Source of the DNA: a virus
Virus record (IMG/VR): IMGVR_UViG_3300012936_000152
Location: 1-25,190 of that record
Direction: 5' to 3' (one strand)
Length of the DNA: 25,190 bases
This document shows positions 13,166-22,488 of this stretch, piece by piece. The notes beneath the pieces were generated by a model. The model was not told the DNA's origin. It saw only the letters and a program-made list of their open reading frames with translations, and made no database searches. Position 1 is the stretch's first letter. Each line of letters starts with the position of its first letter. The position numbers and the translations under genes are program-made.

Positions 13166-16100
13166 TTAAATGATAGTGACGAACGTGAATCCAACCTCAA
13201 ACTCGCGGTACTCGGTAGTAGCATCACCGCTGAGAGTAATAGTACCGCTTCCAACATGACGACTGTTGACGAGTCTTTCTTTGCCTTCTCCACTGAATGT
13301 GAAGAGAACTGTACTTTCTGGTTTGTTGGTGGTCTTGGATTCTGCCGCTCCACTTGCAGTAAAGAGTGAACCAGATCCATTGAAGTGAGGAATAAATCTG
13401 ACTTCTGTCGCACCACCAGATATGGTATACTGTGCAGTATCCCCAACATATCTTTCGGTGTGCTTCTCTTCTGATGTTCCAGATAGAGTTGCAGAACCTG
13501 TTGCTTGGTATCCAGAACGGATGAAGGATTCGTTTGCTCCTCCAGAGAATCTTGCGATGAGTGTATCTGCATCTGCAAACGCAACTGCTTCTGCTGCTCC
13601 ACCAACTGCGAATAGAGAACCAGTACCAACATGAGGTTGTACTGTTCTTTCTTCTGCAGATCCAGTGATAACAATGGATCCAGAACCAACGAAATCTCTT
13701 GCTCTCGGAGTTTGAGCTGTACCAGAAACAGTAAACAGAACTGTATCTTCTGGTGGATTCGTAGTTGTGGATTCTGCTGCACCAGATGCAGTGAATAGAG
13801 AACCAGAACCGAGGAAGCTTCCAGTAAACTTGGAAACAGATTCGCCAGAGAGTTGAACCTGTAAAGTCTCGTCGTCTGCAAACGTAACTTTTTCGTCGAT
13901 TGCTTGACCAGAGAACGTGGAAATATTTCCACTTCCAATGTGAGGACGACTGACTGCACTTGGGCTTGTTCCAGAGAATGTGAAGAGACCAAATCCATCT
14001 GGACTGAAGGTAATCTTCTCTTCTGCAAAGATAACTGCAGCGCCACCTTCGAGGAAGTCCATGACTCCCGATCCAGTGTAATGATCCAGTTGTTCTTCGA
14101 CTGCATTTCCACTGAATGTGTATTGTGCAGTATCTTCTGGTGGTTGTGCAACAAACGCTTCTGCACCAAATCCACCAATTCCGTAGAGACCGATTGCTGT
14201 CTCGACGAACGTAGCACTTTCTGCTGCACCACTGAATGCGAATAGAGATCCAGAACCATCGAAGTAACGAATGACTTTGATGTCTGTTGCTTCGCCAGAT
14301 AGAGTTACAGAACCAGAACCAACATAAGATTCTGTATGTCTTTCTACCGACTGACCAGCAGCGGTAAAGAGAACTGTACTTTCTGGTAGGTTGGTTGTAA
14401 CAGCCTCTGCGAGACCACCTGCTGTGAATAGAGATCCAGATCCAACAAAGTCTCTTGCTCTAGTAGTATCACCATCACCAGTGAGGTCAATCGAACCACT
14501 ACCAACCCAGTTAGGAATGAATCTAACGTTAGTTGCTTCACCACTCCAAGTATACTGAGCGAAGTCACCGACATAACGTTCGGTGTGTTTCTCGGATACT
14601 CTTGTACCAGATAGTGTTGCTTTTCCGAATCCTCTGTTGTTTGCTGGAGAGAAGGATTCTGCTTTGCTTCCACCAAAGACAAGTAGATATGTGTCTTCTG
14701 GTGGGTTGAATGCAACTCTTTCTGCAGCACCGCCAACTGTGAAGAGGTTGCCCCCAACAACAGGCATGTACTTGATTTTGAAGACAACAGCACCACTGAG
14801 TGTGATAGTTCCGCCTTCCTCGTCTGCTTGTGCAACTCTTTCGACACATGTACCAGAGAATCCACCATAAGAACCAGATCCAACGAAGTCTTTGGTAACT
14901 GCTGCTGTACCAATACTTCCAGCAACTGTAAAGAGTGCAGTATCTTCTGGTGGATTTGTAGTTGTGGATTCTGCTGCACCATTGGAAGTGAATAGATTAC
15001 CAACACCAGTGAAGTGGTATTCAACACTAACAGTACCTGTACCACTAACGACATATGGTTGTGTGATTCCGAAGTATGCTTCGGTATGTTTCTCGGAAAC
15101 TCTCGTTCCAGAGAATCCACCATAAGAACCAGATCCGATGTAAGGTGCTGGTGTGAAGGATTCGTCCTTGCTTCCTTGGAACTCGTAAAGTCCTGTAAAT
15201 TCTTCTGCAACTGCAACTGCTTCTGCAGCACCGCTGAGTAGATTGATAGTACCAGAACCAGGATATCTGACTCTGTAGATAAACTCGACTGCACCACTGA
15301 AGGTGTATAGTGTTGTATCTTCTTCTGCAACCGCAACTCTTTCGATAAGAGCTTGACCAGAGAAGGTAGATAAAGTTCCACCGACAAATACTTCTCTGAC
15401 TGTAGCAGCTTCTGCTCCAGTTCCAGATGCAGCAAACAGAACTGTACTTTCTGGTTTGTTGGTGGTCTTGGATTCTGCTGCTCCGCCAGCAGTGAATAGA
15501 GATCCAGAACCAACAAAGCTGACGACATAGTTGAATACAACCTGACCACTGATCGTATAAAGACCAGTTGCTGCTTCGTTGACGGTGAAGCTTTCGACAA
15601 GTCCACCAACAGAGAAGAGAGAACCAGATCCAACTTCTGTTGCTGGAGTAAAGGATTCTGCTTTGCTTCCACCAACAACAAAGATGACGGTGCTTTCTGG
15701 TTTGTTGGTGGTCTTGGATTCTGCAGCTCCACCTGTTGTGAATAGGGAACCAGATCCAACTTCGGCGTTGCTTTCTCTTTCGACAGCAGATCCAGATAGA
15801 GTATACTGAGCAGTATCTCCAATATAATCTTGAGTTGCTTTCTCGACTGCAGTACCAGACAGAGTAATAGCAGTTGCAGTACCGACATAACGTTCGGTAT
15901 GCTTCTCGATACCAGCACCAGATACTGTAAATAGACCTGTTGCTGCTTCGTTGACTGTGACTGTATCTGCAACACCACCAGCAGTAAACAAGGATCCAGA
16001 TCCAACCCACCTGTCTGTTTGTCTCTCGACTGCAGTACCAGATCCAGTAAATAGAACTGTATCTTCTGGTGGGTTTGTTGTGGTAGATTCGACAAGTCCA

Positions 16101-16320
16101 CCAAAGACAGGTAGAGTTCCAGATCCAACAAACTTAAATGCGAACCTGTAAGTATTACCAATAAATGCAGGTGCTGTGAATAGGGTATAAGTACCAAATC
16201 CATCAACGATTGCAAATCTAGCAAAGCGGTCAACTGCAGTACCAGAGAATCCACCGTAAGATCCAGATCCAATATACCTTCTTTCAAACGGAGTCTCAGC
16301 AACACCACTAATGGTGTAAG
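13166..16320 (-). repeat. Short beta-repeat array (about 20 aa per unit), C-terminal third of the 3083-aa protein
   Basis: This part is almost entirely alternating units of about 20 residues of the form GSGSLF(T/A)xxGAAExxxxx and TxLFTxSGxxxExxxxxY. Variants include GSGSYGGFSG, GSGSIDLTG and GSGTITLSG. The Gly-Ser-Gly turn, alternating hydrophobic strand and second Gly suggest stacked beta hairpins or a solenoid. At DNA level, words such as GGATCTGGATCTCTATTC recur. Confidence 0.8.
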
Positions 16321-19300
16321 TACCATGTGCAGGATCAGTTAGATGTGCTAGAGTTCCATCTTCACCGTAATCAACTTCACCAGTTGTTAGTGGGTTGGAT
16401 ACCTGACCTTGATCTTCGTTGGATGTAGCAGAAGCATCGACAGAACCATAATCTTCAGATGTAAGTACAGCAGGAAGATCTCTGTCGTATACCCAAGTTC
16501 TAGATTCTGCAACGCCACTGAGTGCGTTGAGTGTTCCAGTTCCGACGTATGCGCGGGATCTGATTGTGTCCGCAACACCACTGACTGTGAATAGTCCAGT
16601 GGTATCGTCTGTTTGAGCAACAACTTCTGCTGCTCCACCAGCAGTAAAGAGTGAACCAGTACCAACGTAAGAAGATCTCGCAACAACAGCGGTTGCACCA
16701 CTGACTGTGTATGTTCCTTGAGCAGGAGTGATGACGGTGTTGAGAATACTGCCGTTGTCTTCTTCGCCTGCAGTAGTTGGTAGAACGAGACTACCGTTAT
16801 CATCAGTAGTTGTTGTTGCAGCAGAGATGAGACCGTTATCAACCTGAGTGAAGGGTTGTATAAGTTCATCACTATAATCATACGTTCTAGATTCAGCAGC
16901 ACCATTAATAATTGGTAGATTACCAGAACCAGTCCACTTCCAGCAGAATCTGTAAGTGTTACCGATGAACGCTGGGGAAGTGGATATAGCAAATAGTCCT
17001 GTTCCACTTTCAGCAACAGCAACTGCTTCTGCTGCTCCGCCAACTGCAAACAATCCACCAGAACCAATCTGAGCAAATATAGGTTCGTATTTAACATCAC
17101 CAGACTGTTCTTGTGTCTTCTCGTCACCAACTTGAGGAACAAGTCCTGTTTCAGGAGTAACATAATCTGGGTTGATGAATAGAAGTTCGTCAATGTCTTC
17201 CTGAGTAAGTGGATCTCTAGTGAGACCAAGTTGAATCGTTCCTGTTGTTGCTGTAAGAGTTCTATTGGGGAACGCAATGAGACCGTTGGATTCTTCGCCA
17301 GCACTTATAGGACTGGAGATAGATCCATCATCTTCAGTTGTCGTAGCAGTGTCGGTGATAAGACCGTTATCAATTCCTGTGTATACAAGAACTGTGTCGT
17401 CGTTATAATCGAAAGTGACTTTCTCGACACATCCACCGACACTGAATAGAGATCCAGATCCAATAAAGTCTCTAGATCTTCTGAATGTAGTTGTACCAAC
17501 AACAGTGAATAGATAAGTTGATTCGTAATCAACAACAGCAACTTCGACTGCACCCGATGCGGTGAATAGAGATCCAGATCCAACAAAGTCTCTTGTCCTT
17601 GGAGTCTGAGCGACACCAGTAAGATCGATTGTTCCGTATGGATATGTGGTAGCAGTATTGATAACTGTACCGTTGTTCTCTTCACCAGCAGTAAGAGGAT
17701 CGGTGATGAGACCGTTGTCTTCCAGAACCGTTGCAGTAGCAGAGATAAGACCATTGTCTTCGCTGCTGAATACATCGATAGAATCTTCGTTGTAATCCCA
17801 AGTAACTGCCTCGGCACAACCATTGAGTGTAAAGAGAGATCCAGATCCAACAAAGTCTCTCGCTCTCGTAGAAACTGCTGTACCAACAACATCGTATAGT
17901 GTTGTTGCTTCTTCTGCAAAGGTAACTTTCTCGACCAGAGCCTGACCAGAGAATGTGCTGAGCGTGCCTCCACCAATCTCGCGTGCAACTTTCTTGTCTA
18001 CAGAATCGCCACTTACAACATAAGATCCTGTTAGTGGGTATACTGTAGAAGTATTGACGACTGTTCCATAGTTGATCTCACCATCGGTTGTCGTCTCATT
18101 GACGAAACCAGTATCAATGTAATCAGCACCTGTAGATGGTGTACCAGTAACATTGCCGTAATCAACAGACGTGAAGACAACAATCGAGGTCTCGTTATAA
18201 TCCCAAGTTGCAGATTCCGCAGCACCGTTGAGGGTGAATAGAGAACCACCGCCAATGAAAGGTCTTGTTCTAGCGTATGCGCTAGATCCAGATACACTGA
18301 ATAGACCGATAGTAGACTCAACAACAGCAACTGCTTCTGCTGCTCCACCAACTGCGAATAGAGAACCAGAACCAATCTGAGCAAATGCAGGTTCGTATTT
18401 AACGTCACCAGACTGTTCTTGTGTTGCTTCATCTCCAACCTCAGGAACAAGTCCTGTTTCTGGAGTAACATAATCTGGGTTGATAAACAGTAGAAGATCA
18501 ATATCTTCCTGAGTGAGTGATGCTCTCTGATAACCGAACGTAAAGACTGGTCCAGTTCCACCATCGTAAGCATCAACTGTCTGATTATAAAGAATCGTGT
18601 TATAATCTTCCTCTCCCTCGCTGAGAGGTTCTGCAACCAGACCATTTGTAAAGTGATCGGTAAGATAATTTGTAGGAGCAGTGATGCTACCGTAGTCATC
18701 GCTAGTGAAGATGACTTGATCACCATAATCGAAGGTGACTTTCTCGACTCCGCCACCGACAGAGAACAAGGAACCTGTAACTGGAGGTGCATTCCAGCAG
18801 AATCTGTAAGTATTACCAATACCTGCGGCAGAGGTAAAGAGTCTGAAGAGACCTGTAAATTCTTCATCAAAGGCGACTGTCTCTGCTGCACCAGATGCTG
18901 TGAATAGAGAACCACTGCCGATGAAAGGTCTTGTTCTTGGAGTCTGACCGACACCAGTAAGATCAATAAGACCAGTAGCAGCATTAACGGTCGAAGTATG
19001 AATAACTGTACCGTTGTTCTGAATACCCGCTGTAAGTGGGTTAGTAATACTGCCGTAATCAACAATCGATCCAGTAGCAGTAATGAGACCTTGATCGTCT
19101 GTGCTAAACGTGACGATTGTGGTATCGTTGTAGTCGAAGGTAACCTTCTCAACTCCACCATTAAAGGTGAATAGAGATCCAGAACCAACCCAATCATTAG
19201 TTACTCTGAATACACTAGATCCAGATACGCTGAATAGACCAATCGATTCTTCGGCAAATCCTGCCTTCTCTATTAGAGCCTGACCAGAGAATGTGGAGAT

Positions 19301-22300
19301 AGATCCAGATCCAATGTAATCGTTGGACTTGGAGAATGTAGTTGTACTACCAACTGCAAGAACTCCAGTAACAGGATATACTGTAGAAGTATGAATAACT
19401 GTTCCGTTATTCTGGATTCCTGCTGTAAGTGGGTCTGTAATAGATCCATTGTCTGCAGTTGTTTGTACTGCATTGGTAATGAGATCGTTATCTTCGCTGC
19501 TGAAGGTAACAATAGAGGATTCGTTGTAATCCCAGGTTGCGGATTCTGCACAACCACCAATAGAGAATAGTCCGCCTGTAACTGGAGGTGCATTCCAGCA
19601 GAATCTATAAGTGTTACCAATACCTGCTGCAGATGTGAATAGTCTGAATAGACCAGTTGCTTCTTCTGCAACCCCAGCAACTTCGACTGCTCCGCCGATC
19701 GCGAATAGAGAACCAGAACCAATCTGTGCAAAGACTGGGATATATTTTACATCACCAGATTCTTCCTGGGTTTGTTCAACACCGACAACAGGAACAAGAC
19801 CTGTCTCAGGAGTAACATAATCTGGGTTGATGAATAGTTTGTCGTCGATCTCTGTTTGAGTCCAAGATGGTCTCGTGTAAGAGAACGTGACTCCACCTGT
19901 AGTACCTTCTACAGTTTGACTGTAGATAATAGTTCCAAGATCGTCTATTCCTTCTGTTAGCGGATCGACAATCGATCCGTTGTCTGCTGTTGTTGTAGTT
20001 GCGCTGCTGATAAGACCATTATCAACAGGTGTACTATAGGTAACAATAGAGGATAGGTTGTAGTCAAATGTGACTTTCTCAACTCCACCACCAACAGAGA
20101 AGAGAGATCCGCCCATGATCTCACGGAAGACAGATTTCTCGATACCATGACCAGATAGGGTAGCGATGAGTGTGTTATCAGGATCATCGAATGTTGCTGC
20201 TTCGACTGCACCACCAAAGGAGAATAGAGAACCACCAAAGACTTCTCTGACGACATTCTTCTCGGTAGATGTGTTGCTGAATGTATAAGTTCCAGTAACA
20301 GCGTTGACGGTAGAAGTATGGATAACTGTACCGTGATTAGCAATACCTGCTGTAAGTGGATTGGTGATGCTACCATAATCAACAATAGATCCAGTAGCAG
20401 TAATAAGACCTTGATCGTCTGTTGTGAATGTGACGACAGTTGTCTCGTTATAATCAAACGTTGCAGACTCTGCACAACCATTGAGTGTGAATAGAGATCC
20501 AGAAGCAACATAATCTACTACCGCACGGAATGTTGTAGATCCAGATACACTGAATAGACCTGTAGTTTCTTCGGAAACAGAAACTGCTTCTGCTGCACCA
20601 CCGATAGCAAACAGACTACCTTCACCAACCTGTCCAAAGATTGGGATGTAAGAAACATCGCCAGATTCTTCTTGTGTTTGCTCAACACCAACGACAGGAA
20701 CAAGACCTGTTTCTGGAGTAACATAATCTGGGTTGATGAATAGTTTTTCATCAATCTCTTCTTGTGTCCAGAGAGATCTGGTAAGACTCCAAGTAAGTCC
20801 ACCAGTAGTACCATATGCATCTTGAGTGAATACAATATGGTCAAAGTCAACCGCACCCTGAGGAATGCCTTCGGTTGTAGAACCAAAGTCCTCATTTGTG
20901 GAAGCAGAATTTGTAACGAGATCTCTATCTTCGGTCGTGAAGAGATTGATAGAAGATAGATTATAATCAAATGTGACTTTCTCAACTCCACCACCGACAC
21001 TGAATAGAGATCCAGAGAATACTTCACGGAAGATAGACTTCTCAATACCATGACCAGAGAAAGATACTAGAGCAGTAGTTTCTGGTGGGTTAGAGCTGAC
21101 TGCTTCTGCAGCACCGCTAGCAGAGAATAGTGAACCAGATGCAATGAAAGGTCTAACACGAGCATATGTGTTACCTTGTGCATCAGGACCATTAGCAAAG
21201 GTTGCTGGTCCGAATGGAGTTGCTGGTCCAAGATGATTGATGTAGTACCAGTTCTCTTCACCACCTGACTGTATCTCGGTGATGAGACCGATGTCTTCGG
21301 TTGATGTTGTAGTAAACCCTGCACCATAATCCTCTGTAGAGTATGGTAGAGTAGAAGAAATATTGTAGTGGAATGTTGCCGCTTCGACAACACCACCAAA
21401 TCCAAATAGAGATCCAGAACCAACCCAATCATTAGTGACTCTGAATACGCTAGATCCAGATACAAGGAAGAGACCAAAATCAGGAACATGTTGCGTAGAA
21501 GATTCTTCTTGAATAGCAACTGCTTCTGATACACCACTAAGTGCAAACAGAGAACCAGAACCTGTTTGTCCGAATGTAGGTTTATATCTTTCAGATACTT
21601 CACCACCAAGTCCATTATTAAATCCAGTACCAATCCATTCATACCTATTGATAGGCATATCAGGAATATCTGTAGCAGTAGTTCTAGTCTGGTAACGTAA
21701 ACCAGTTTCTTTACGCTCACCTAATGTAAACTTACCTCTAGCTGCTTCTACTGTTTGTATATCGTGGACATTTCTACGTGTCTGTCCAAATGCTATGGAA
21801 CCGTAATCTTCCTCTCCCTCGCTGAAAGGTTCTGTAATGCTGCCGCCATCTGGAGTCGGAAAATAAAGAGCTTGACCCAGAAGTGCTTTTTGGTTTTGTA
21901 TATAACCCTCATGTAAGGGTTCTATAGTTCCATAATCATCATCTGATAATAGTAGATCAGAATCGGTATTATAAGTTGCGTTAAATGTTTCTACCGCCGC
22001 ACCATCAAATGTTGCTCCACCTGAACCCAACCAGAATGCGGAACTGCGTTCCATACCATCAGATATCTCGAATATGGTTCCTGAACCAATCCAGATACGT
22101 TTAAGTGACTGTCCAGCGATACCAGACGCTGCAATATTACCAGAACCAAGATAACTCGTTCTAGCAAACGCTTCGTTTGCTGTAGAGGTCATAGACGCAA
22201 CAGCGCCCATAGGTGAAATACTTTGATTTACAATCTCTCCTCTATCTCCATCAATATCACTTTCTGCTAGAGGAGTGTTTGGTATTAAATTTGTTGATGA

Positions 22301-22417
22301 TGATGTGATGTCTCCGTAATCTGCTGTAGTTCCAGACGCAGAAATATCACCTAAGTTTTCTGTCTCAAACGTTAGGTATAATGCGTTATTCGTATCAGCG
22401 TATACGTAGTTCGCCAT
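13166..22417 (-). CDS. Giant repetitive fibre-like virion protein, 3083 aa
   Basis: One uninterrupted 9.25-kb frame encodes a 3083-aa protein made mostly of repeats. Unit A is a beta-hairpin-like repeat of about 20 aa with the core GSGSLFxxxGAAE; I count roughly 30 clear GSLF-type copies plus many divergent ones. Unit B is an Asp-rich block of about 58 aa (for example EDNGLI...EDNGLITDPLTAGEENNGTVI), in about 13 copies. Unit C is a 57-aa block centred on LFINPDYVTPETGLVP, in four copies. N-terminal and central parts mix A, B and C; the last 1000 residues are A only, ending EFEVGFTFVTII. There is no signal peptide, membrane segment or enzyme motif. It is most likely a long tail or side fibre. 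The start MANYVYADTNNALYL has no Shine-Dalgarno and follows a terminator directly. Direct receptor binding is inference. Confidence 0.85.
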   Translation of the reverse strand: MANYVYADTNNALYLTFETENLGDISASGTTADYGDITSSSTNLIPNTPLAESDIDGDRGEIVNQSISPMGAVASMTSTANEAFARTSYLGSGNIAASGIAGQSLKRIWIGSGTIFEISDGMERSSAFWLGSGGATFDGAAVETFNATYNTDSDLLLSDDDYGTIEPLHEGYIQNQKALLGQALYFPTPDGGSITEPFSEGEEDYGSIAFGQTRRNVHDIQTVEAARGKFTLGERKETGLRYQTRTTATDIPDMPINRYEWIGTGFNNGLGGEVSERYKPTFGQTGSGSLFALSGVSEAVAIQEESSTQHVPDFGLFLVSGSSVFRVTNDWVGSGSLFGFGGVVEAATFHYNISSTLPYSTEDYGAGFTTTSTEDIGLITEIQSGGEENWYYINHLGPATPFGPATFANGPDAQGNTYARVRPFIASGSLFSASGAAEAVSSNPPETTALVSFSGHGIEKSIFREVFSGSLFSVGGGVEKVTFDYNLSSINLFTTEDRDLVTNSASTNEDFGSTTEGIPQGAVDFDHIVFTQDAYGTTGGLTWSLTRSLWTQEEIDEKLFINPDYVTPETGLVPVVGVEQTQEESGDVSYIPIFGQVGEGSLFAIGGAAEAVSVSEETTGLFSVSGSTTFRAVVDYVASGSLFTLNGCAESATFDYNETTVVTFTTDDQGLITATGSIVDYGSITNPLTAGIANHGTVIHTSTVNAVTGTYTFSNTSTEKNVVREVFGGSLFSFGGAVEAATFDDPDNTLIATLSGHGIEKSVFREIMGGSLFSVGGGVEKVTFDYNLSSIVTYSTPVDNGLISSATTTTADNGSIVDPLTEGIDDLGTIIYSQTVEGTTGGVTFSYTRPSWTQTEIDDKLFINPDYVTPETGLVPVVGVEQTQEESGDVKYIPVFAQIGSGSLFAIGGAVEVAGVAEEATGLFRLFTSAAGIGNTYRFCWNAPPVTGGLFSIGGCAESATWDYNESSIVTFSSEDNDLITNAVQTTADNGSITDPLTAGIQNNGTVIHTSTVYPVTGVLAVGSTTTFSKSNDYIGSGSISTFSGQALIEKAGFAEESIGLFSVSGSSVFRVTNDWVGSGSLFTFNGGVEKVTFDYNDTTIVTFSTDDQGLITATGSIVDYGSITNPLTAGIQNNGTVIHTSTVNAATGLIDLTGVGQTPRTRPFIGSGSLFTASGAAETVAFDEEFTGLFRLFTSAAGIGNTYRFCWNAPPVTGSLFSVGGGVEKVTFDYGDQVIFTSDDYGSITAPTNYLTDHFTNGLVAEPLSEGEEDYNTILYNQTVDAYDGGTGPVFTFGYQRASLTQEDIDLLLFINPDYVTPETGLVPEVGDEATQEQSGDVKYEPAFAQIGSGSLFAVGGAAEAVAVVESTIGLFSVSGSSAYARTRPFIGGGSLFTLNGAAESATWDYNETSIVVFTSVDYGNVTGTPSTGADYIDTGFVNETTTDGEINYGTVVNTSTVYPLTGSYVVSGDSVDKKVAREIGGGTLSTFSGQALVEKVTFAEEATTLYDVVGTAVSTRARDFVGSGSLFTLNGCAEAVTWDYNEDSIDVFSSEDNGLISATATVLEDNGLITDPLTAGEENNGTVINTATTYPYGTIDLTGVAQTPRTRDFVGSGSLFTASGAVEVAVVDYESTYLFTVVGTTTFRRSRDFIGSGSLFSVGGCVEKVTFDYNDDTVLVYTGIDNGLITDTATTTEDDGSISSPISAGEESNGLIAFPNRTLTATTGTIQLGLTRDPLTQEDIDELLFINPDYVTPETGLVPQVGDEKTQEQSGDVKYEPIFAQIGSGGLFAVGGAAEAVAVAESGTGLFAISTSPAFIGNTYRFCWKWTGSGNLPIINGAAESRTYDYSDELIQPFTQVDNGLISAATTTTDDNGSLVLPTTAGEEDNGSILNTVITPAQGTYTVSGATAVVARSSYVGTGSLFTAGGAAEVVAQTDDTTGLFTVSGVADTIRSRAYVGTGTLNALSGVAESRTWVYDRDLPAVLTSEDYGSVDASATSNEDQGQVSNPLTTGEVDYGEDGTLAHLTDPAHGTYTISGVAETPFERRYIGSGSYGGFSGTAVDRFARFAIVDGFGTYTLFTAPAFIGNTYRFAFKFVGSGTLPVFGGLVESTTTNPPEDTVLFTGSGTAVERQTDRWVGSGSLFTAGGVADTVTVNEAATGLFTVSGAGIEKHTERYVGTATAITLSGTAVEKATQDYIGDTAQYTLSGSAVERESNAEVGSGSLFTTGGAAESKTTNKPESTVIFVVGGSKAESFTPATEVGSGSLFSVGGLVESFTVNEAATGLYTISGQVVFNYVVSFVGSGSLFTAGGAAESKTTNKPESTVLFAASGTGAEAATVREVFVGGTLSTFSGQALIERVAVAEEDTTLYTFSGAVEFIYRVRYPGSGTINLLSGAAEAVAVAEEFTGLYEFQGSKDESFTPAPYIGSGSYGGFSGTRVSEKHTEAYFGITQPYVVSGTGTVSVEYHFTGVGNLFTSNGAAESTTTNPPEDTALFTVAGSIGTAAVTKDFVGSGSYGGFSGTCVERVAQADEEGGTITLSGAVVFKIKYMPVVGGNLFTVGGAAERVAFNPPEDTYLLVFGGSKAESFSPANNRGFGKATLSGTRVSEKHTERYVGDFAQYTWSGEATNVRFIPNWVGSGSIDLTGDGDTTRARDFVGSGSLFTAGGLAEAVTTNLPESTVLFTAAGQSVERHTESYVGSGSVTLSGEATDIKVIRYFDGSGSLFAFSGAAESATFVETAIGLYGIGGFGAEAFVAQPPEDTAQYTFSGNAVEEQLDHYTGSGVMDFLEGGAAVIFAEEKITFSPDGFGLFTFSGTSPSAVSRPHIGSGNISTFSGQAIDEKVTFADDETLQVQLSGESVSKFTGSFLGSGSLFTASGAAESTTTNPPEDTVLFTVSGTAQTPRARDFVGSGSIVITGSAEERTVQPHVGTGSLFAVGGAAEAVAFADADTLIARFSGGANESFIRSGYQATGSATLSGTSEEKHTERYVGDTAQYTISGGATEVRFIPHFNGSGSLFTASGAAESKTTNKPESTVLFTFSGEGKERLVNSRHVGSGTITLSGDATTEYREFEVGFTFVTII
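16133..16180 (-). repeat. GNTYRF cassette, divergent copy
   Basis: Encodes TAPAFIGNTYRFAFKF, related to the three other GNTYRF cassettes but with the Cys-Trp replaced by Ala-Phe. Confidence 0.65.
16937..16990 (-). repeat. GNTYRF cassette
   Basis: Encodes TSPAFIGNTYRFCWKWTGSG, related to the copies at 18788, 19588 and 16133. Confidence 0.65.
17040..17210 (-). repeat. 57-aa C block, copy 4
   Basis: Encodes LTQEDIDELLFINPDYVTPE, then TGLVPQVGDEKTQEQSGDVK and the IGSGGLFAVGG entry to an A unit. It is most similar to copy 3. Confidence 0.8.
18348..18518 (-). repeat. 57-aa C block, copy 3
   Basis: Encodes LTQEDIDLLLFINPDYVTPE, then TGLVPEVGDEATQEQSGDVK and IGSGSLFAVGG. It shares GDExTQEQSGDVKYEP with copy 4. 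Confidence 0.8.
18788..18840 (-). repeat. GNTYRF cassette (RLFTSAAGIGNTYRFCWN)
   Basis: Protein-identical over more than 25 residues to the copy at 19588-19640, with differences at third codon positions. Both are preceded by TGLF and followed by APPVTG. Confidence 0.8.
19588..19640 (-). repeat. GNTYRF cassette (RLFTSAAGIGNTYRFCWN)
   Basis: Partner of the copy at 18788-18840. For example GGT CTC TTC AGA CTC TTT in one is GGT CTA TTC AGA CTA TTC in the other. Confidence 0.8.
19695..19864 (-). repeat. 57-aa C block, copy 2
   Basis: Encodes WTQTEIDDKLFINPDYVTPE, then TGLVPVVGVEQTQEESGDVK and IGSGSLFAIGG. It pairs with copy 1 in having VVGVEQTQEESGDV. Confidence 0.8.
20601..20771 (-). repeat. 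57-aa C block, copy 1
   Basis: Encodes WTQEEIDEKLFINPDYVTPE, then TGLVPVVGVEQTQEESGDVS and VGEGSLFAIGG. It is the most N-terminal copy; a weaker relative (RYKPTFGQTGSGSLFALSG) appears further upstream. Confidence 0.8.
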
Positions 22418-22425
22418 ACAGTATC

Positions 22426-22457
22426 AAAAAAATAGGGGGACTATAAAGAAGTCCCCC
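22426..22457 (-). terminator. Intrinsic terminator after the 344-aa gene, directly before the 3083-aa gene
   Basis: On the minus strand, GGGGGACT (22457-22450) and AGTCCCCC (22442-22435) form a perfect 8-bp stem with a 7-nt loop. TA and seven T (22432-22426) follow. The T-run ends 9 nt before the ATG of the giant fibre gene. Confidence 0.9.
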
Positions 22458-22488
22458 AAATGATTATGATATAAAGTAGAGTCAAATA

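Larger units (their letters stand above)
16320..22300 (-). repeat. Mixed A+B+C repeat region of the 3083-aa protein
   Basis: About 13 copies of an Asp/Gly block of about 58 aa alternate with A-type units. The block contains two or three D(Y/N/Q)G(S/L/T)(I/V) motifs and often PLTAG and GTVIxTxT. Usual order is ...SLFxxxGxxExxTxDYN, then B, then a Gly-Thr strand, then A again. Copies differ by substitutions and small indels, so this is an old, diversified array. Confidence 0.75.

Noticed and set aside
13147-14259. A 370-codon minus-strand frame overlapping the 3' end of the giant fibre gene, possible frameshift extension
   Set aside because: The 3083-aa frame has a normal stop at 13166-13168 and keeps its repeat pattern to the end. 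The alternative frame shows no repeat register or protein-like composition, and I see no slippery site.
14344-16326. A 660-codon open frame on the minus strand within the giant fibre gene, in another reading frame
   Set aside because: It is Leu/Gln/Ser-rich, lacks a ribosome site, and exists because the repeated Gly-Ser codons give few stops in the shifted frame. Similar open stretches follow the repeats throughout 13147-21720. No sign of overprinting beyond this.
7100-22417. Phage-borne host photosynthesis or other auxiliary metabolic genes (psbA, hli and similar), or a CRISPR array hidden in the repeats
   Set aside because: The repeats are coding, in frame and diverged, with no spacer/repeat periodicity. 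No photosynthesis protein motifs appear in any strand.
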